From Ardenticatenaceae bacterium (GTDB lineage: Bacteria; Chloroflexota; Anaerolineae; Promineifilales; Promineifilaceae): DNA of 47,503 nt. Position 1 is the first letter of the stretch. Each line of letters begins with the position of its first letter. The position numbers and the translations under genes were made by a program. Shown in pieces: positions 15,803-25,678 of the stretch. The DNA lies in NCBI GenBank assembly GCA_020634215.1, contig JACKCD010000049.1:1-47503 (forward strand). The letters run 5' to 3'. The notes under the pieces are model-generated. The model did no database searches. It was given only the letters and a program-made list of their open reading frames with translations, and had not been told where the DNA came from.

Positions 15803-15913
15803 CACCCAATCATAGCAGGTTTCCCAGAAACCTCCGAGAACTTGTGAAACCAAAAGCCTTTTTTATGGTGGGAAAGTTGTCACTGCCGTTTTTTCCCAGT
15901 ATGCTTCGATGCT

Positions 15914-16870
15914 ATGAGTGAGATGATGTTGGCAAACCGGCTACGTAAGCGGCAAAAACACTTAAGCAAGTGGGGGAGGCGGCAGGGCGTTAGCTGCTAT
16001 CGGCTGTATGAACGCGACATTCCTGAATATCCGTGTATTGTGGATTGGTATGATGGGGAGGTGGTGGTTTGGCTGTATGAACGCAAGCGGGACGAAACGG
16101 CCGTTTCTCAGACAACTTTTCGCAACGAAATCCTACATGAAATCCAAACGGCGCTTGGCCTACAGCCCAGCCAACTATTTGTGAAGGAGCGGGTGGTGCA
16201 AAGTGGGCTGCAAAGTCAGTATGAAAAATATGGCCGTTTGCACCATGTACGCCTTGTTCAGGAACATGGCCTCAACTTTGAAGTCAACCTTAGTGATTAC
16301 CTCGATACTGGTCTGTTTCTTGACCATCGTCCCACCCGTCAAATGATCCGCGCCCGTGCCGCCAACAAGCGGCTGCTCAACCTCTTTGCCTACACCGGTT
16401 CCTTCACTGTCTACGCTGTGGCCGGTGGTGCTAGCCACACAACTACCGTTGACCTCAGCCAAACTTATTGTCAATGGGTGGCGCGTAATCTAGCGCACAA
16501 TAACTTTCAGACCAACGCTCGTCACTGCGTTATTGCCGCCGACTGCCTACACTATTTGGCGGAGGCTGCCCAGCGGCATGAAAAATACGACCTCATTGTA
16601 TGCGACCCGCCCACCTTTAGTAATTCCAAAAAGATGAGCCAGGCTTCTTTTGCCGTTGACCGGGATCATGTAGCACTGCTGCAAGCCTGCGGCCGTTTGT
16701 TAACACCGGGGGGTGAACTCTTTTTTTCTAATAATGCGCGGCAGTTTAAGCTGGATGAGGGGGGGCTAAACGGCCGTTTTACTATCCAAAACATTACCAC
16801 CCAAACCATCCCGGAAGATTTCAGAAACGGCCGTATTCACCAATGCTGGCTACTGACCCATAAGGAATAA
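15914..16870 (+). CDS. Class I rRNA methyltransferase, RlmK/RlmI-like
   Basis: 318 residues. The N-terminal about 100 residues resemble the small domain preceding the catalytic core. GLNFEVNLSDYLDTGLFLDHR is the diagnostic block shared with the C-terminal half of RlmL (RlmK) and with RlmI. The SAM-binding motif is LLNLFAYTGSFTV, the acidic loop is TTVDLSQTYCQWV, and the catalytic-type motif is VCDPPTFSNSKKM. It should methylate a 23S rRNA base using SAM; the m7G2069-type site is possible but not proven. It lacks the THUMP-MTase N-terminal half of full RlmL. Two AACGGCCGTT copies lie within it. Confidence 0.85.
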   Translation: MSEMMLANRLRKRQKHLSKWGRRQGVSCYRLYERDIPEYPCIVDWYDGEVVVWLYERKRDETAVSQTTFRNEILHEIQTALGLQPSQLFVKERVVQSGLQSQYEKYGRLHHVRLVQEHGLNFEVNLSDYLDTGLFLDHRPTRQMIRARAANKRLLNLFAYTGSFTVYAVAGGASHTTTVDLSQTYCQWVARNLAHNNFQTNARHCVIAADCLHYLAEAAQRHEKYDLIVCDPPTFSNSKKMSQASFAVDRDHVALLQACGRLLTPGGELFFSNNARQFKLDEGGLNGRFTIQNITTQTIPEDFRNGRIHQCWLLTHKE

Positions 16871-16877
16871 AAATAGG

Positions 16878-16930
16878 ACGCAGATGTATCTGATATACCT
16901 GATTATCTGGTTTGTCAGGTACATCTGTGT
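16878..16930. repeat. Nested intergenic inverted repeat
   Basis: Outer arms CAGATGTA (16881-16888) and TACATCTG (16920-16927) extend by further near-matches. Inner arms TACCTGA (16896-16902) and TCAGGTA (16915-16921) compete with the outer pairing. It fills the gap between the methyltransferase and the hydratase and could act as a terminator or mutually exclusive stem pair. Confidence 0.45.
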
Positions 16931-16947
16931 TCCATTGTTCAAAAAAC

Positions 16948-17730
16948 ATGCTCACAGAAACCGAACGCGACCAGGCCGCTGAGGCCATCCTACAGGTATA
17001 CCAGACCAAAATTCAGACAATCCGCCCCTCCGCCCTTTATCCCCACATCGAATTCGACGATGCCTACGCCATTTCGGCTGAAGTTGCCCGCCGCCAGCAA
17101 GCCGCCGGAGCGAAGCTGATTGGTTATAAAGTTGGCCTTACCTCTATTGCCATGCGTCGCTCATCCAAAATTGACGAACCCGACTATGGCTACCTCTATG
17201 ATCATTTTTTGATTGCTGATGGAGCCAAGATACCACACCGCAACTTCTGCGTTCCCCGTGTCGAAATTGAGATGGCTTTTGTGTTAGGGCAGCCGCTGCA
17301 AGGCCCTGGTGTGGGGTTACTGGATGTGATGCGGGCGACGGAATACGTCATTCCGGCTATTGAGATTATTGATACCCGCGTGGACGAGCCGCGCAAAATT
17401 TACGATACCATTGCCGACAATGGGGCAGGGGCAGGGCTGGTGCTGGGGGGGCGGCCATTACGGCCGTTTGATGTCGATCTGCGTATGATTCCCGGCATTC
17501 TTTACCGCAATACTGACATTGAGGAAACAGGAGTAGCGTGTGGTGTCATGGGACACCCCGCCAATGGTGTAGCATGGCTGGCAAACAAGCTGTCGTCACT
17601 GGGTGTTGCCCTAGAACCAGGCCAAATACTGCTTGCTGGCTCTTTTATCCGTCCCGTGTGGGCACAAGTGGGCGACACCCTGCGTGGTGATTTTGGCGAC
17701 TTGGGTTCTTTGGCGGTTCAATTCATATAA
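16948..17730 (+). CDS. 2-oxo-hept-4-ene-1,7-dioate / 2-oxopent-4-enoate hydratase family
   Basis: 260 residues from ATG 16948; the extension to 16912 crosses an inverted repeat. Family blocks include GAKLIGYKVGLTS, RVEIEMAFVLGQPL, IPAIEIIDTRV, DNGAGAGLVLGG and the C-terminal GSFIRPVWAQVGDTL, with Glu and Asp metal ligands. HpaH/MhpD enzymes add water to 2-oxo-enoates in aromatic meta-cleavage pathways, using Mg2+. No other meta-cleavage genes are nearby, so the pathway link is unclear. The distant HpaB-type gene at 43703 is probably unrelated, since it lies in the NRPS set. Confidence 0.85.
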   Translation: MLTETERDQAAEAILQVYQTKIQTIRPSALYPHIEFDDAYAISAEVARRQQAAGAKLIGYKVGLTSIAMRRSSKIDEPDYGYLYDHFLIADGAKIPHRNFCVPRVEIEMAFVLGQPLQGPGVGLLDVMRATEYVIPAIEIIDTRVDEPRKIYDTIADNGAGAGLVLGGRPLRPFDVDLRMIPGILYRNTDIEETGVACGVMGHPANGVAWLANKLSSLGVALEPGQILLAGSFIRPVWAQVGDTLRGDFGDLGSLAVQFI

Positions 17731-17883
17731 GAATGTGGTATTCGGTAATGTCTTCTATTCACACCTTTTTGCCAAACTGATATTAATGTGGGTTAATTTA
17801 AGTATAAACCTAACAGACACTTATTTTCCTCCCCACCCCAGAACCACCTCGCTGCGAGACGGTTGGGATGATCACGGAGTGTA

Positions 17884-18078
17884 TTAGATGTCATCTGTTA
17901 AGATGATCAATTTACACTCTTGTTTGCCTATCTCCAGCCACTCTCCTATTTCTTTTACCTGCTTGGTAATGGCTTGTTTGCCCAACGGCCGCGCCACAGA
18001 CACCACCTCCTCTTGCCCAAGAGCCAGAACGCCGCCATAATAAACACAGTAAAAGTATTGTTTAGCCCTGAGAGTAAA
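17884..18078 (-). pseudogene. C-terminal remnant of an unidentified gene
   Basis: A 64-codon open frame follows an in-frame stop (18079-18081) and has no convincing start. The peptide reads YCVYYGGVLALGQEEV, then VARPLGKQAITKQVKE, IGEWLEIGKQECKLI and ends LTDDI. Amino-acid make-up and codon use look protein-like, unlike the flanks, but I do not recognise a family. It lies in the otherwise gene-free 17731-18105 stretch at the boundary where the AACGGCCGTT motif stops. Confidence 0.35.
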
Positions 18079-18105
18079 TCAAAACAAGCATAAACTGTCG
18101 TCCTT

Positions 18106-20862
18106 ATGAGTTCACCAAACCCCAGCACGGAGCCTGTTCTCCTGCTACAAACCAAATTCTATCGGCCACGGGTCAGTCCAAACGCCCTCCCACGCCCTCA
18201 CCTCATTGAACACCTCAACCAAGGCCTATCCCGCAAGCTAACCCTCATAACCGCTCCGGCCGGCTATGGCAAAACAACCATCGCCACCCAATGGTTAGAC
18301 CAATTGCAAACACAGCAGCCACCAAAACCCCACCATCAAATAGCTTGGCTTTCCTTAGACGAATCTGACACTGACCTTATTCTCTTTGTCCATTACCTCA
18401 TCGCCGCTATCCAAAAATGTCAACCAGGCAGATGCGCCCATACCTTCGCAGCTCTCCATAACCCACAACCACCCTCTTGGCTCCAACTTGCCACCCTTTT
18501 CGTCAATGATCTCATCGAACTAACCCCCTCTCTCACCTTAGCCCTCGATGACTATCATTATGTGGAAAATGAAACCATTCACCAATTCATAGATCGCCTG
18601 CTGCACCACCTTCCCCCCACACTTCACCTTATCTTAATCAGCCGCACCGAACCGCCTCTCGCCCTCCCGCTGCTACGTGCACGCCAACAAATGAACGAGC
18701 TACGAACGGCCGATCTCAGCTTTACCCCAACCGAAACCGAACGCTATCTCACACAAACAACCACCCATACCCCCAAAACCATCACCGCCCTCCAAGAAAG
18801 AAGCGAAGGGTGGATCACCGGACTATATCTAACCAAGCTCGCCTTGAGCCGAAGCGATAATGAACAAACCTTTCTCAACCAGCTTCAGGCCAGCCACACC
18901 CACATCACAGACTACCTCATAAGCGAAGTTTTGGCACAACAACCACCAGCCATCCAAACTTTCCTTCTATACACATCCATCCTACGACGTTTTTGCCCCT
19001 CCCTATGTACAGCACTTTTAGCAGAAGAAGCCTCTGACCAACCAATGAACAACGCCCAAGCCTTTGTGCATAACAGCATTGACTGGCTCACGCAGCAAAA
19101 TCTCTTTGTCATTACTCTAGACGATAACGGCAGCTGGTATCGGTATCATCATCTGCTCCAGCTCATGCTAACCCACAAGCTGCAACAACAAGCAAGCCCC
19201 GAAACCATCAGAACCCTCCACCACAAGGCCAGCCGCTGGTTTGCCCAAGAGGGCTTCATTGATGAAGCCCTTCACCATGCGCTTATCATTAATGATCACC
19301 CTTTTGCCGCCGAATTGGTGGAGCAGAACCGTATCAACCGCCTAAACCAATTTGATTACCACACCCTTACCCGTTGGCTGTCGCTCTTGCCTGAATCAAA
19401 GGTTCATCAGCATCCTCACCTGCTCCTGCTCAAATGTTGGTTGGGAATATCAACCTACCGCTTAACATCCATTTCCTTAACAGACCTAACACAACAAGCA
19501 GAACATCTTCTAAACAAAAGCAACCTCCAAGAAAGCCAACAGATGATCGTGAGAGCCGAAATCCTTGCGGTCAAAATAGCTTACTATTGCTGGGTCTATG
19601 ACTTTTCGCAAATTATCAGCTACTATTACCAAGCGATGGCTGACCTTCCGCAATCCTATCGCTTCATCCGTGCCTATATCACCCAATCCATGGGCATCGC
19701 CCTGCAAGCCCACGGAAAAATCAAAGAAGCCATCCACGTCATACAAACTGAACTGCAACACGATCCCCAAAACACCTTGCCCAGCATTGGGTTAAGGGGG
19801 TATCTGGCCGTCATCTATTTCATCGCAGGTCGCCCGCACGAAGTCATTCAAATAGCAGAAGACACCCTCAAGCTTTTAAGAAGTCACCCTACACGCCAAG
19901 CCTATATGGCCTCCGTGGCTCATCGCTGGCTTGGCACTGTTTATTACTATTGGAATCAGTTAACAACAGCCCAACAACATTTCCAGCAAGCCGATCCCGC
20001 CAACTCTTCGCCCTATTACAACAGCCAACTACTTTTGGCCTGGTCCTACGATATGTCCGGCCAACCTGAAAAAGCCGATCAAGTCGTTGCAGAATTACAC
20101 CGTTGGGCCTTGCCCCTTAACAACGATACGATCCAAAATAGCCTCACCTCTTTTAATGCCCGACGACTCTATCGGCAAGGCAAAGTTGAAATGGCTCTAG
20201 CCATGATGCGTGATGTCAATGTTCCAACAACAGTTGACAACTTCTTCGTGGAAATGCCAGCCCTAACACATGCCAAAATTTTAATCGCCCACCATCAAGA
20301 AAGCAGTTGGCAAACTGCCCAAACGCTACTCGAAGTGCTGTGGGCAGATGCTACCAAACAAGGAAGCAACATTCCCGGCCAAGTCGAGATTCTCGCACTC
20401 AAAGCGTTGCTCCAGCAGCGGCAAGGGTTTGCCTCTGCTGCCCTGGCAACATTGGAACAAGCCATCACATTAGCCAAGCCCATCGGATTTATTCGCATCT
20501 TCGTTGATTTAGGCACGCCAATGGCTTCTCTTCTCCACCAGCTTTTGGAGAAAGGGATAGAACCGAATTACCTAGGGCAGATTTTAGCCGCCTTCCCCTA
20601 CGAAGAACCACACGCCATCCTGATGCAACAGGCAACCCAAACCCAGTTAATTGAACCGCTGACGCAGCGCGAGCTTGATGTCTTGTGGCTGCTTGCCGAA
20701 GAACTGCCCAACAAAAAAATAGCCCAACAGCTCTCTATCTCCACCCTAACTGTTAAAAGACACACCATTAACATCTATAAAAAGCTGTCTGTCTCCAATC
20801 GCCGAGAGGCAGTAAGTAGAGCAAGAACCCTGGGTATTTTACTCTATTCCGACGGGGGTTGA
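18106..20862 (+). CDS. MalT-like STAND regulator with LuxR-type HTH
   Basis: 918 residues. The P-loop is LITAPAGYGKTT (about 48-58), followed by a STAND NTPase core (IAWLSLDESDTDLILFVHYL, LALDDYHYVEN as Walker B, LILISRTEPPLALPLLRAR) and a long alpha-solenoid of TPR-like helices (residues about 350-800). A C-terminal LuxR winged-helix HTH (LTQRELDVLWLLAEELPNKK, then STLTVKRHTINIYKKL) follows. Such proteins bind an inducer with the solenoid, oligomerise with ATP and activate promoters. The ligand is unknown. It sits 4 nt ahead of a broken tandem paralogue. Its C-rich codon use and lack of the AACGGCCGTT motif suggest transfer from another lineage. Confidence 0.9.
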   Translation: MSSPNPSTEPVLLLQTKFYRPRVSPNALPRPHLIEHLNQGLSRKLTLITAPAGYGKTTIATQWLDQLQTQQPPKPHHQIAWLSLDESDTDLILFVHYLIAAIQKCQPGRCAHTFAALHNPQPPSWLQLATLFVNDLIELTPSLTLALDDYHYVENETIHQFIDRLLHHLPPTLHLILISRTEPPLALPLLRARQQMNELRTADLSFTPTETERYLTQTTTHTPKTITALQERSEGWITGLYLTKLALSRSDNEQTFLNQLQASHTHITDYLISEVLAQQPPAIQTFLLYTSILRRFCPSLCTALLAEEASDQPMNNAQAFVHNSIDWLTQQNLFVITLDDNGSWYRYHHLLQLMLTHKLQQQASPETIRTLHHKASRWFAQEGFIDEALHHALIINDHPFAAELVEQNRINRLNQFDYHTLTRWLSLLPESKVHQHPHLLLLKCWLGISTYRLTSISLTDLTQQAEHLLNKSNLQESQQMIVRAEILAVKIAYYCWVYDFSQIISYYYQAMADLPQSYRFIRAYITQSMGIALQAHGKIKEAIHVIQTELQHDPQNTLPSIGLRGYLAVIYFIAGRPHEVIQIAEDTLKLLRSHPTRQAYMASVAHRWLGTVYYYWNQLTTAQQHFQQADPANSSPYYNSQLLLAWSYDMSGQPEKADQVVAELHRWALPLNNDTIQNSLTSFNARRLYRQGKVEMALAMMRDVNVPTTVDNFFVEMPALTHAKILIAHHQESSWQTAQTLLEVLWADATKQGSNIPGQVEILALKALLQQRQGFASAALATLEQAITLAKPIGFIRIFVDLGTPMASLLHQLLEKGIEPNYLGQILAAFPYEEPHAILMQQATQTQLIEPLTQRELDVLWLLAEELPNKKIAQQLSISTLTVKRHTINIYKKLSVSNRREAVSRARTLGILLYSDGG

Positions 20863-20884
20863 ACGCTTGCCTAAAACGCTTGAA

Positions 20885-23651
20885 ATGTATCCAACGACTA
20901 GCCATTTTGAACCTATCCTGCTGCTTCAAACGAAACTCTATCGTCCTCAAGCCAGCCCCACTCTCATCCATCGCCCCCGTCTCGTCGAACGTCTCAACCA
21001 GGGTTTGGCTTGTAAGTTGACTTTGGTTGTTGCTCCGGCCGGCTATGGCAAAACAACCATCGTCACCCAATGGCTGCACCACATACAAGCACCCACCCCA
21101 CCTGCTGCCAATGACCACCCCACCCGGCAAATAGCGTGGCTGTCCCTCGATGAATCTGATAACGACCTCGTTCTTTTCCTCCATTACCTCGTTGCCGCCA
21201 TCCGGCAAGCCCAGCCCAATAGTTGTGCCAACACCTTAGCCACTCTCCACAATCCGCAACCCCTCTCCTGGTCACAGCTTGTCACCCTTCTCATCAACGA
21301 CCTTGTTGAACTCACAGAACCCCTTGTCCTGGTTCTGGACGATTATCATTTTATTATCGAGGCAACCATTCACCATTTTCTTGACCGTTTGCTCGACTAC
21401 CTCCCACCATCCTTGCATCTCGTTTTAATCAGCCGCACCGAACCCCCGCTGTCCCTGCCCCGCCTCCGCGTCCGCCAACAGATGAACGAGCTACGAACGG
21501 CCGATCTCAGCTTTACCTCAACCGAAACCGAACGTTATTTCACGCAAGCCGTGAACATCACCCCCCAAACAATCGCCGCCCTCCAGCACAGAAGTGAAGG
21601 GTGGATTACCGGACTCTATCTTGCCAAGCTCGCCTTAAGCCGCAACAAGAACGAACAAGCCCTTCTCAGCCAGTTCCAAGCCAGCAACATCCACATCATA
21701 GAGTACCTCATGAGCGAGGTCTTGGCGCAGCAGCCACCGGCCGTCCAAACCTTCCTGCTATATACAGCTATTCTGCGGCGTTTTTGCTTCCCCCTCTGTG
21801 TGGCCCTTTTGGCAGAAGCAGCCCCTGAACAAGCAGCCAACAATGACAAAACCACCGTGCAAAACAGCATTGACTGGCTCAGACGGCAAGATCTCTTTCT
21901 CATGACTTTGGACGATACCGATAACTGGTATCGGTATCATCATCTGTTTCAGCTCATGCTAACCCGCAAGCTGCAACAACAAGCAAGCCCCGATACTATC
22001 AAGACCCTTCACCACAAGGCCAGCCGCTGGTTTGCCCAAGAGGGCTTCGTTGATGAAGCTCTTCACCATGCGCTTATCGTTAATGATCACGCCTTTGCCG
22101 CCCATTTGGTTGAACAAAACCGCATCAAACTTGCTCAGCTCAATTTATTACCACACCCTTGCCCGTTGGCTGTCGCTCTTGCAGATAAGGAGATCAGTCA
22201 GCGCCCACAGCTTCTTTAGCAATTGTTGGCTGGCGCTGTCAACTTACCGTTTAACAGCGTTTCTGTCCCCCAACAGCTACAACAAGCCAGAAACCCTCCT
22301 GCAACCCGCCCAGCGAATAAAGCCCAACAAACAGCCCTCACAGCCGAAATAACGGCCAATAAAAGGAACGATGCTCTTCTGGAACTGGCTTTCCACCAAA
22401 TCATCAACTACTACCACCAGGCAATCAACAATCTACCCCCAACCCTCTTTGTCCGTGTCCACATCACCCTAGCCCGCCGCCATTAGCCTCCAATCCCAAA
22501 GAAAAACAAGCGAAGCCATCCACATCATCCAAACAGAACTACAAAACGACACCACCCCATCCACCCTGCCAAGCATCTGGTTAAGAGGATACCTAGCCAT
22601 CATCTACTTCATGGCCGGCCGTCCCCACCAAGTTATCCAAACCGCAAAAGACACCATCCAACTCCTCAACAACCACCCCACGCGCAAAGCCTATGCGGCA
22701 GCAATTGCTCACCGCTGGTTAGGCACCATTTATTACCAATGGAACCAATTAGCCACAGCACACCACCACTTTCAACAAGCCGATCCCTCCAACTCTTCAC
22801 CCTACTACAATAGCCAACTCTTTATCGCTTGGTCCTACGAAATGACAGGCCAACCCGAAAAAGCAGATCAGGTTATGAAGCAACTCCATCAGTGGGCCTT
22901 GCCCCTCAACAGCGACACCATCCACAACAGCCTCACCTCCTTTCAGGCAAGGCGCCTCTGTTGGCAGGGAAAAGTTGAACTGGCTCTAGCCATGATGCGC
23001 GAAGTCAAAGTGATCCCCTATGTTGATAATTTCCTGATGGAAATACCAGCCTTAACACACGCCAAAATTTTAATTGCCCACAATCAGGCCGCAAGCTGGC
23101 AAGAAGCCCAAACGCTACTCAATAACCTCTGGACAAGTGCCGCTGAAAAAGGGCAAAATATTCCCGGCCAAATCGAAATTCTCGCCCTCAAAGCATTATT
23201 CCTACAGCAGCAAGGGCAAACCAATACAGCCCTAGCCACCCTAGAACAAGCCATCCAACGCGCCAAACCTATGGGCTTCATCCGCACATTTGTTGACCTA
23301 GGCTCCCCAATGGCTTCCCTTCTCTACCAACTTCTAGAACGCAACATTGAGCCAGACTACCTAAGCCAAATCCTGGCCGCCTTCGCCCAAACAGACCCGG
23401 ACACCGCCACCGCACGCCCCATACAGGAAGCAACCCAAACCCAGTTGATTGAGCCGTTGACGCAGCGCGAGCTTGATGTCTTGTGCCTGCTTGCCGAAGA
23501 GCTGCCCAACAAAAAAATAGCCCAACAGCTCTCTATCTCCACCCTAACCGTTAAAAGGCACACCATTAACATCTATAAAAAGCTGTCTGTCTCCAATCGC
23601 CGCAGTGCCGTTAGCATGGCTAGGACATTGGGTATTTTGCTTACACCATAA
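20885..23651 (+). pseudogene. Frameshifted tandem paralogue of the MalT-like regulator
   Basis: It aligns to the preceding gene over its full length, with long stretches of near-identical DNA. The first about 420 codons (P-loop VVAPAGYGKTT, LDDYHF, ISRTEPPLSLPRL) are intact. Near 22133 the homologous reading (YYHTLARWLSLL) moves to another frame. It moves back around 22330 (FHQIINYYHQAINNLPP) and shifts again near 22490 before the intact second half (IIQTELQND and MAGRPHQVIQTAKDT, to the LuxR HTH). At least three frame changes fall within about 360 nt. That is too many for a simple sequencing slip, though local assembly error cannot be excluded. The 5' part (to 22219) and 3' part (from 22611) might still be made separately. 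Confidence 0.75.
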
Positions 23652-23707
23652 AAGCCTCCTCCTAAACGGAACCAATTAGGGCGATTGCATACTCGCCCTA
23701 TAAAATA

Positions 23708-23787
23708 TGTCATTCCGAGACCCCCCGAGGAATCCCGCTCTTATTTGGCGACCGGAACGGGATTTCTCGGAGGACCTCGAAATGACA
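23708..23787. repeat. Intergenic palindrome of the GTCATTCCGAG type
   Basis: The ends TGTCATT (23708) and AATGACA (23787) and the inner segments CGAGG-AATCCCG and CGGGATT-TCTCGG form an imperfect 80-nt hairpin. Sequences of this look are widespread REP-like or MITE-like intergenic elements in bacteria. It lies between the broken regulator and the IS element. Confidence 0.65.
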
Positions 23788-23831
23788 CTGGATTTCCCAT
23801 CTACGCAGTTAAAGATTAGGTCAAACTTGTT

Positions 23832-25372
23832 ACCTTATTTTTGCGCAAACAGAGCGCATTTCTATTCAATTTAACATAATCCATGCAAATGGAGGCCGTT
23901 TCTATTCAAAGTCTGAGCCACAACGGCCGTTACAGTACCTTTCCAAACAAATAATCAGTTCATCAGCGTAAGGATGCGAGGCCAGCAAATCAATTCGTTT
24001 GAGTTGTCGTGCCCGAAAATAGAGCCGACCCGGCACGGCCAACAAATCGCGCACGATGCGTTTAAGACCCCAATCGGCAAAACGGGAATCGGCTAAAGCC
24101 TGGCTATGAAAGTCAGCCAGCAAATTATGAGCCAAATCGGTGAGTAAGACCAACGCTTTTTGTGCCATGAAATTCCGCTTACGACGTGCCGATAGATGCA
24201 AACCGCTCTTATCGGCACGAAATTGCTCAATTTCAGCTCCCCCTCTCTGGTTATACCGTTGCATGAAGGCTTTCTTAGAAGGAAAAGAGAGCGTGGTGAC
24301 GTAGTAGCTATGTTTGAGTTTTCCTTTATGTAAACGTCTTTTGACCACCACTTGGACAGGTTGACCGAGGTCAAAAGGGGGTGCCACCCAACCCAAGAGG
24401 CTTTGCTCATCATAGACATCCCAACGGGAAACAGAGTCGGCCAACGCTTTGGCTCGCTTACCGGAAAAGCCTTTGCCTAGCACTTGATAACCTCTGGCAA
24501 GTAGCCAACGTAGGTTTTCGTCTGTGCCAGAACCACCATCAAGGCGGTAAAGTGTGCGTTTTCGTTGCTCTGGTGCTAACTCAAATGAACTTTCGACACC
24601 TAGCACCGCTTGTTGCAAACATTGCATGGTCAACTGGTTACCTGGAAACAGGCCAGACCATAAGGTTTCGTGGTAAGAAATGGCATTGACACGAGCTAAT
24701 TGGCGCACAATCCTGTTTTTTTACCACTGGCATACCCTTTTTGACCTCCTTCTGCCTGTTGTCCACAGGGTAAAGCCGATAAATCAAAGTCCAATTCCAA
24801 AAAGGCACGCCAATCATGATGTCGGACTTGGCTACAACGGTCGCTGATTTGGCGAACGGCAAGCTCCAATTGAGCGAGATTCATTTGAGTTAGGTCATCC
24901 AGACCCCTAGAGAGGGTTGATTGGTCAGCAAAGCCACTAATTCGTTTGACTTGTGCCAATTGTTGCTCTGGACGAAGTTTCGTATTGACAACGGAAATGT
25001 ACTCACAGCCGGCTAGAATGCTCACCAAGGTCTGTTCGAGCTTCTCAGCCAGCGTAAAATCGCCGTTTTGGGTCGCTGATGTGACTGATTGTAAAGGTTC
25101 TAGGACTTTTTCGGCCTCATAATAAGCCAACAAAGCCGCTAGGGGTGCATATTGAGTGTTAGTAAATTCGTGGGTCAGACCCAATTCCAGCTTCATCATT
25201 TCACGCTCCTCTTGCTCTAAGTCAAATGAACTTTTTGAGGATCGTGGCACAATGTCTGAAAATAGCCTAATCAATACCCAAAATCGGAATAGAAATGCCC
25301 TCTGTTTGCAGCTAGGTGTTCAAAATGAATAGAAACCGCCTCTGTTTGCACGTTTTCGTGCAAAAATAAGGT
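23832..25372 (-). mobile_element. IS1380-like insertion sequence (about 1.54 kb)
   Basis: The left end 23832-23868 and the reverse complement of the right end 25326-25372 both read ACCTTATTTTTGC, then GCAAACAGAG, then TTTCTATTCA. The right end has an extra 10-nt palindromic insert (GCACGTTTTCGTGC region). A transposase in two frames fills the interior. Only GTT flanks both ends, so a target duplication is not demonstrated. Family assignment rests on the transposase. Confidence 0.8.
23902..25274 (-). pseudogene. IS1380-family DDE transposase, frame split at an A7 run
   Basis: Frame 1 (25274 to 24696) gives the N-terminal part ending with LDFDLSALPCGQQAEGGQKG and YASGKK; the DFD block holds the first catalytic Asp. 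Frame 2 (24708 to 23902, joined near 24720) continues with RQLARVNAISYHETLW, TLYRLDGGSGTDENLRWLL (second Asp) and KALVLLTDLAHNLLADF. The join lies on GGT-AAAAAAA-CAGG (minus strand). A -1 slip there would restore KNRIVRQLARV and a full transposase of about 450 residues. It is therefore either an indel-inactivated gene or one that uses frameshifting. Confidence 0.75.
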
Positions 25373-25558
25373 GTTAAGTTTGCCCCCAAACTGAAATACA
25401 CCCGTGAGAGAAGCCTGTTTGATGAAATGTGTGGGGAAGACATGCTGCAGCACATCTCTGCGATGCCCTTTCAAATATGGCGTAGACAACAGGCAGGAGA
25501 ATCCGGTTAGGTTGCTGATTGAGATGAGCCACCCGTGCGGCACGACCCGTGCGGGAAT

Positions 25559-25598
25559 CGTTACGCGCTCGTTACGCGCTCGTTGCGCTTTTGTTGTA
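25559..25598 (+). promoter_or_regulatory. Four heptamer repeats at 11-bp period (SARP-type operator, copy A)
   Basis: CGTTACG (25559), CGTTACG (25570), CGTTGCG (25581) and TGTTGTA (25592) are each separated by 4 nt (CGCT, CGCT, CTTT). Heptamers with 4-bp spacers are the binding layout of SARP-family activators. The site is 396 nt before the NRPS start and about 80 nt before the broken HhH gene. Confidence 0.5.
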
Positions 25599-25678
25599 TG
25601 GCTCTTGTTGTCTCATCCGCTCGCCTACGTTATCTTTACCGTGTCACACTGACGCATCAGACAAGGGCAAGGCGAACA

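Noticed and set aside
23826..25378. Target-site duplication of the IS element
   Set aside because: Only GTT is shared at both flanks, which is too short to claim.
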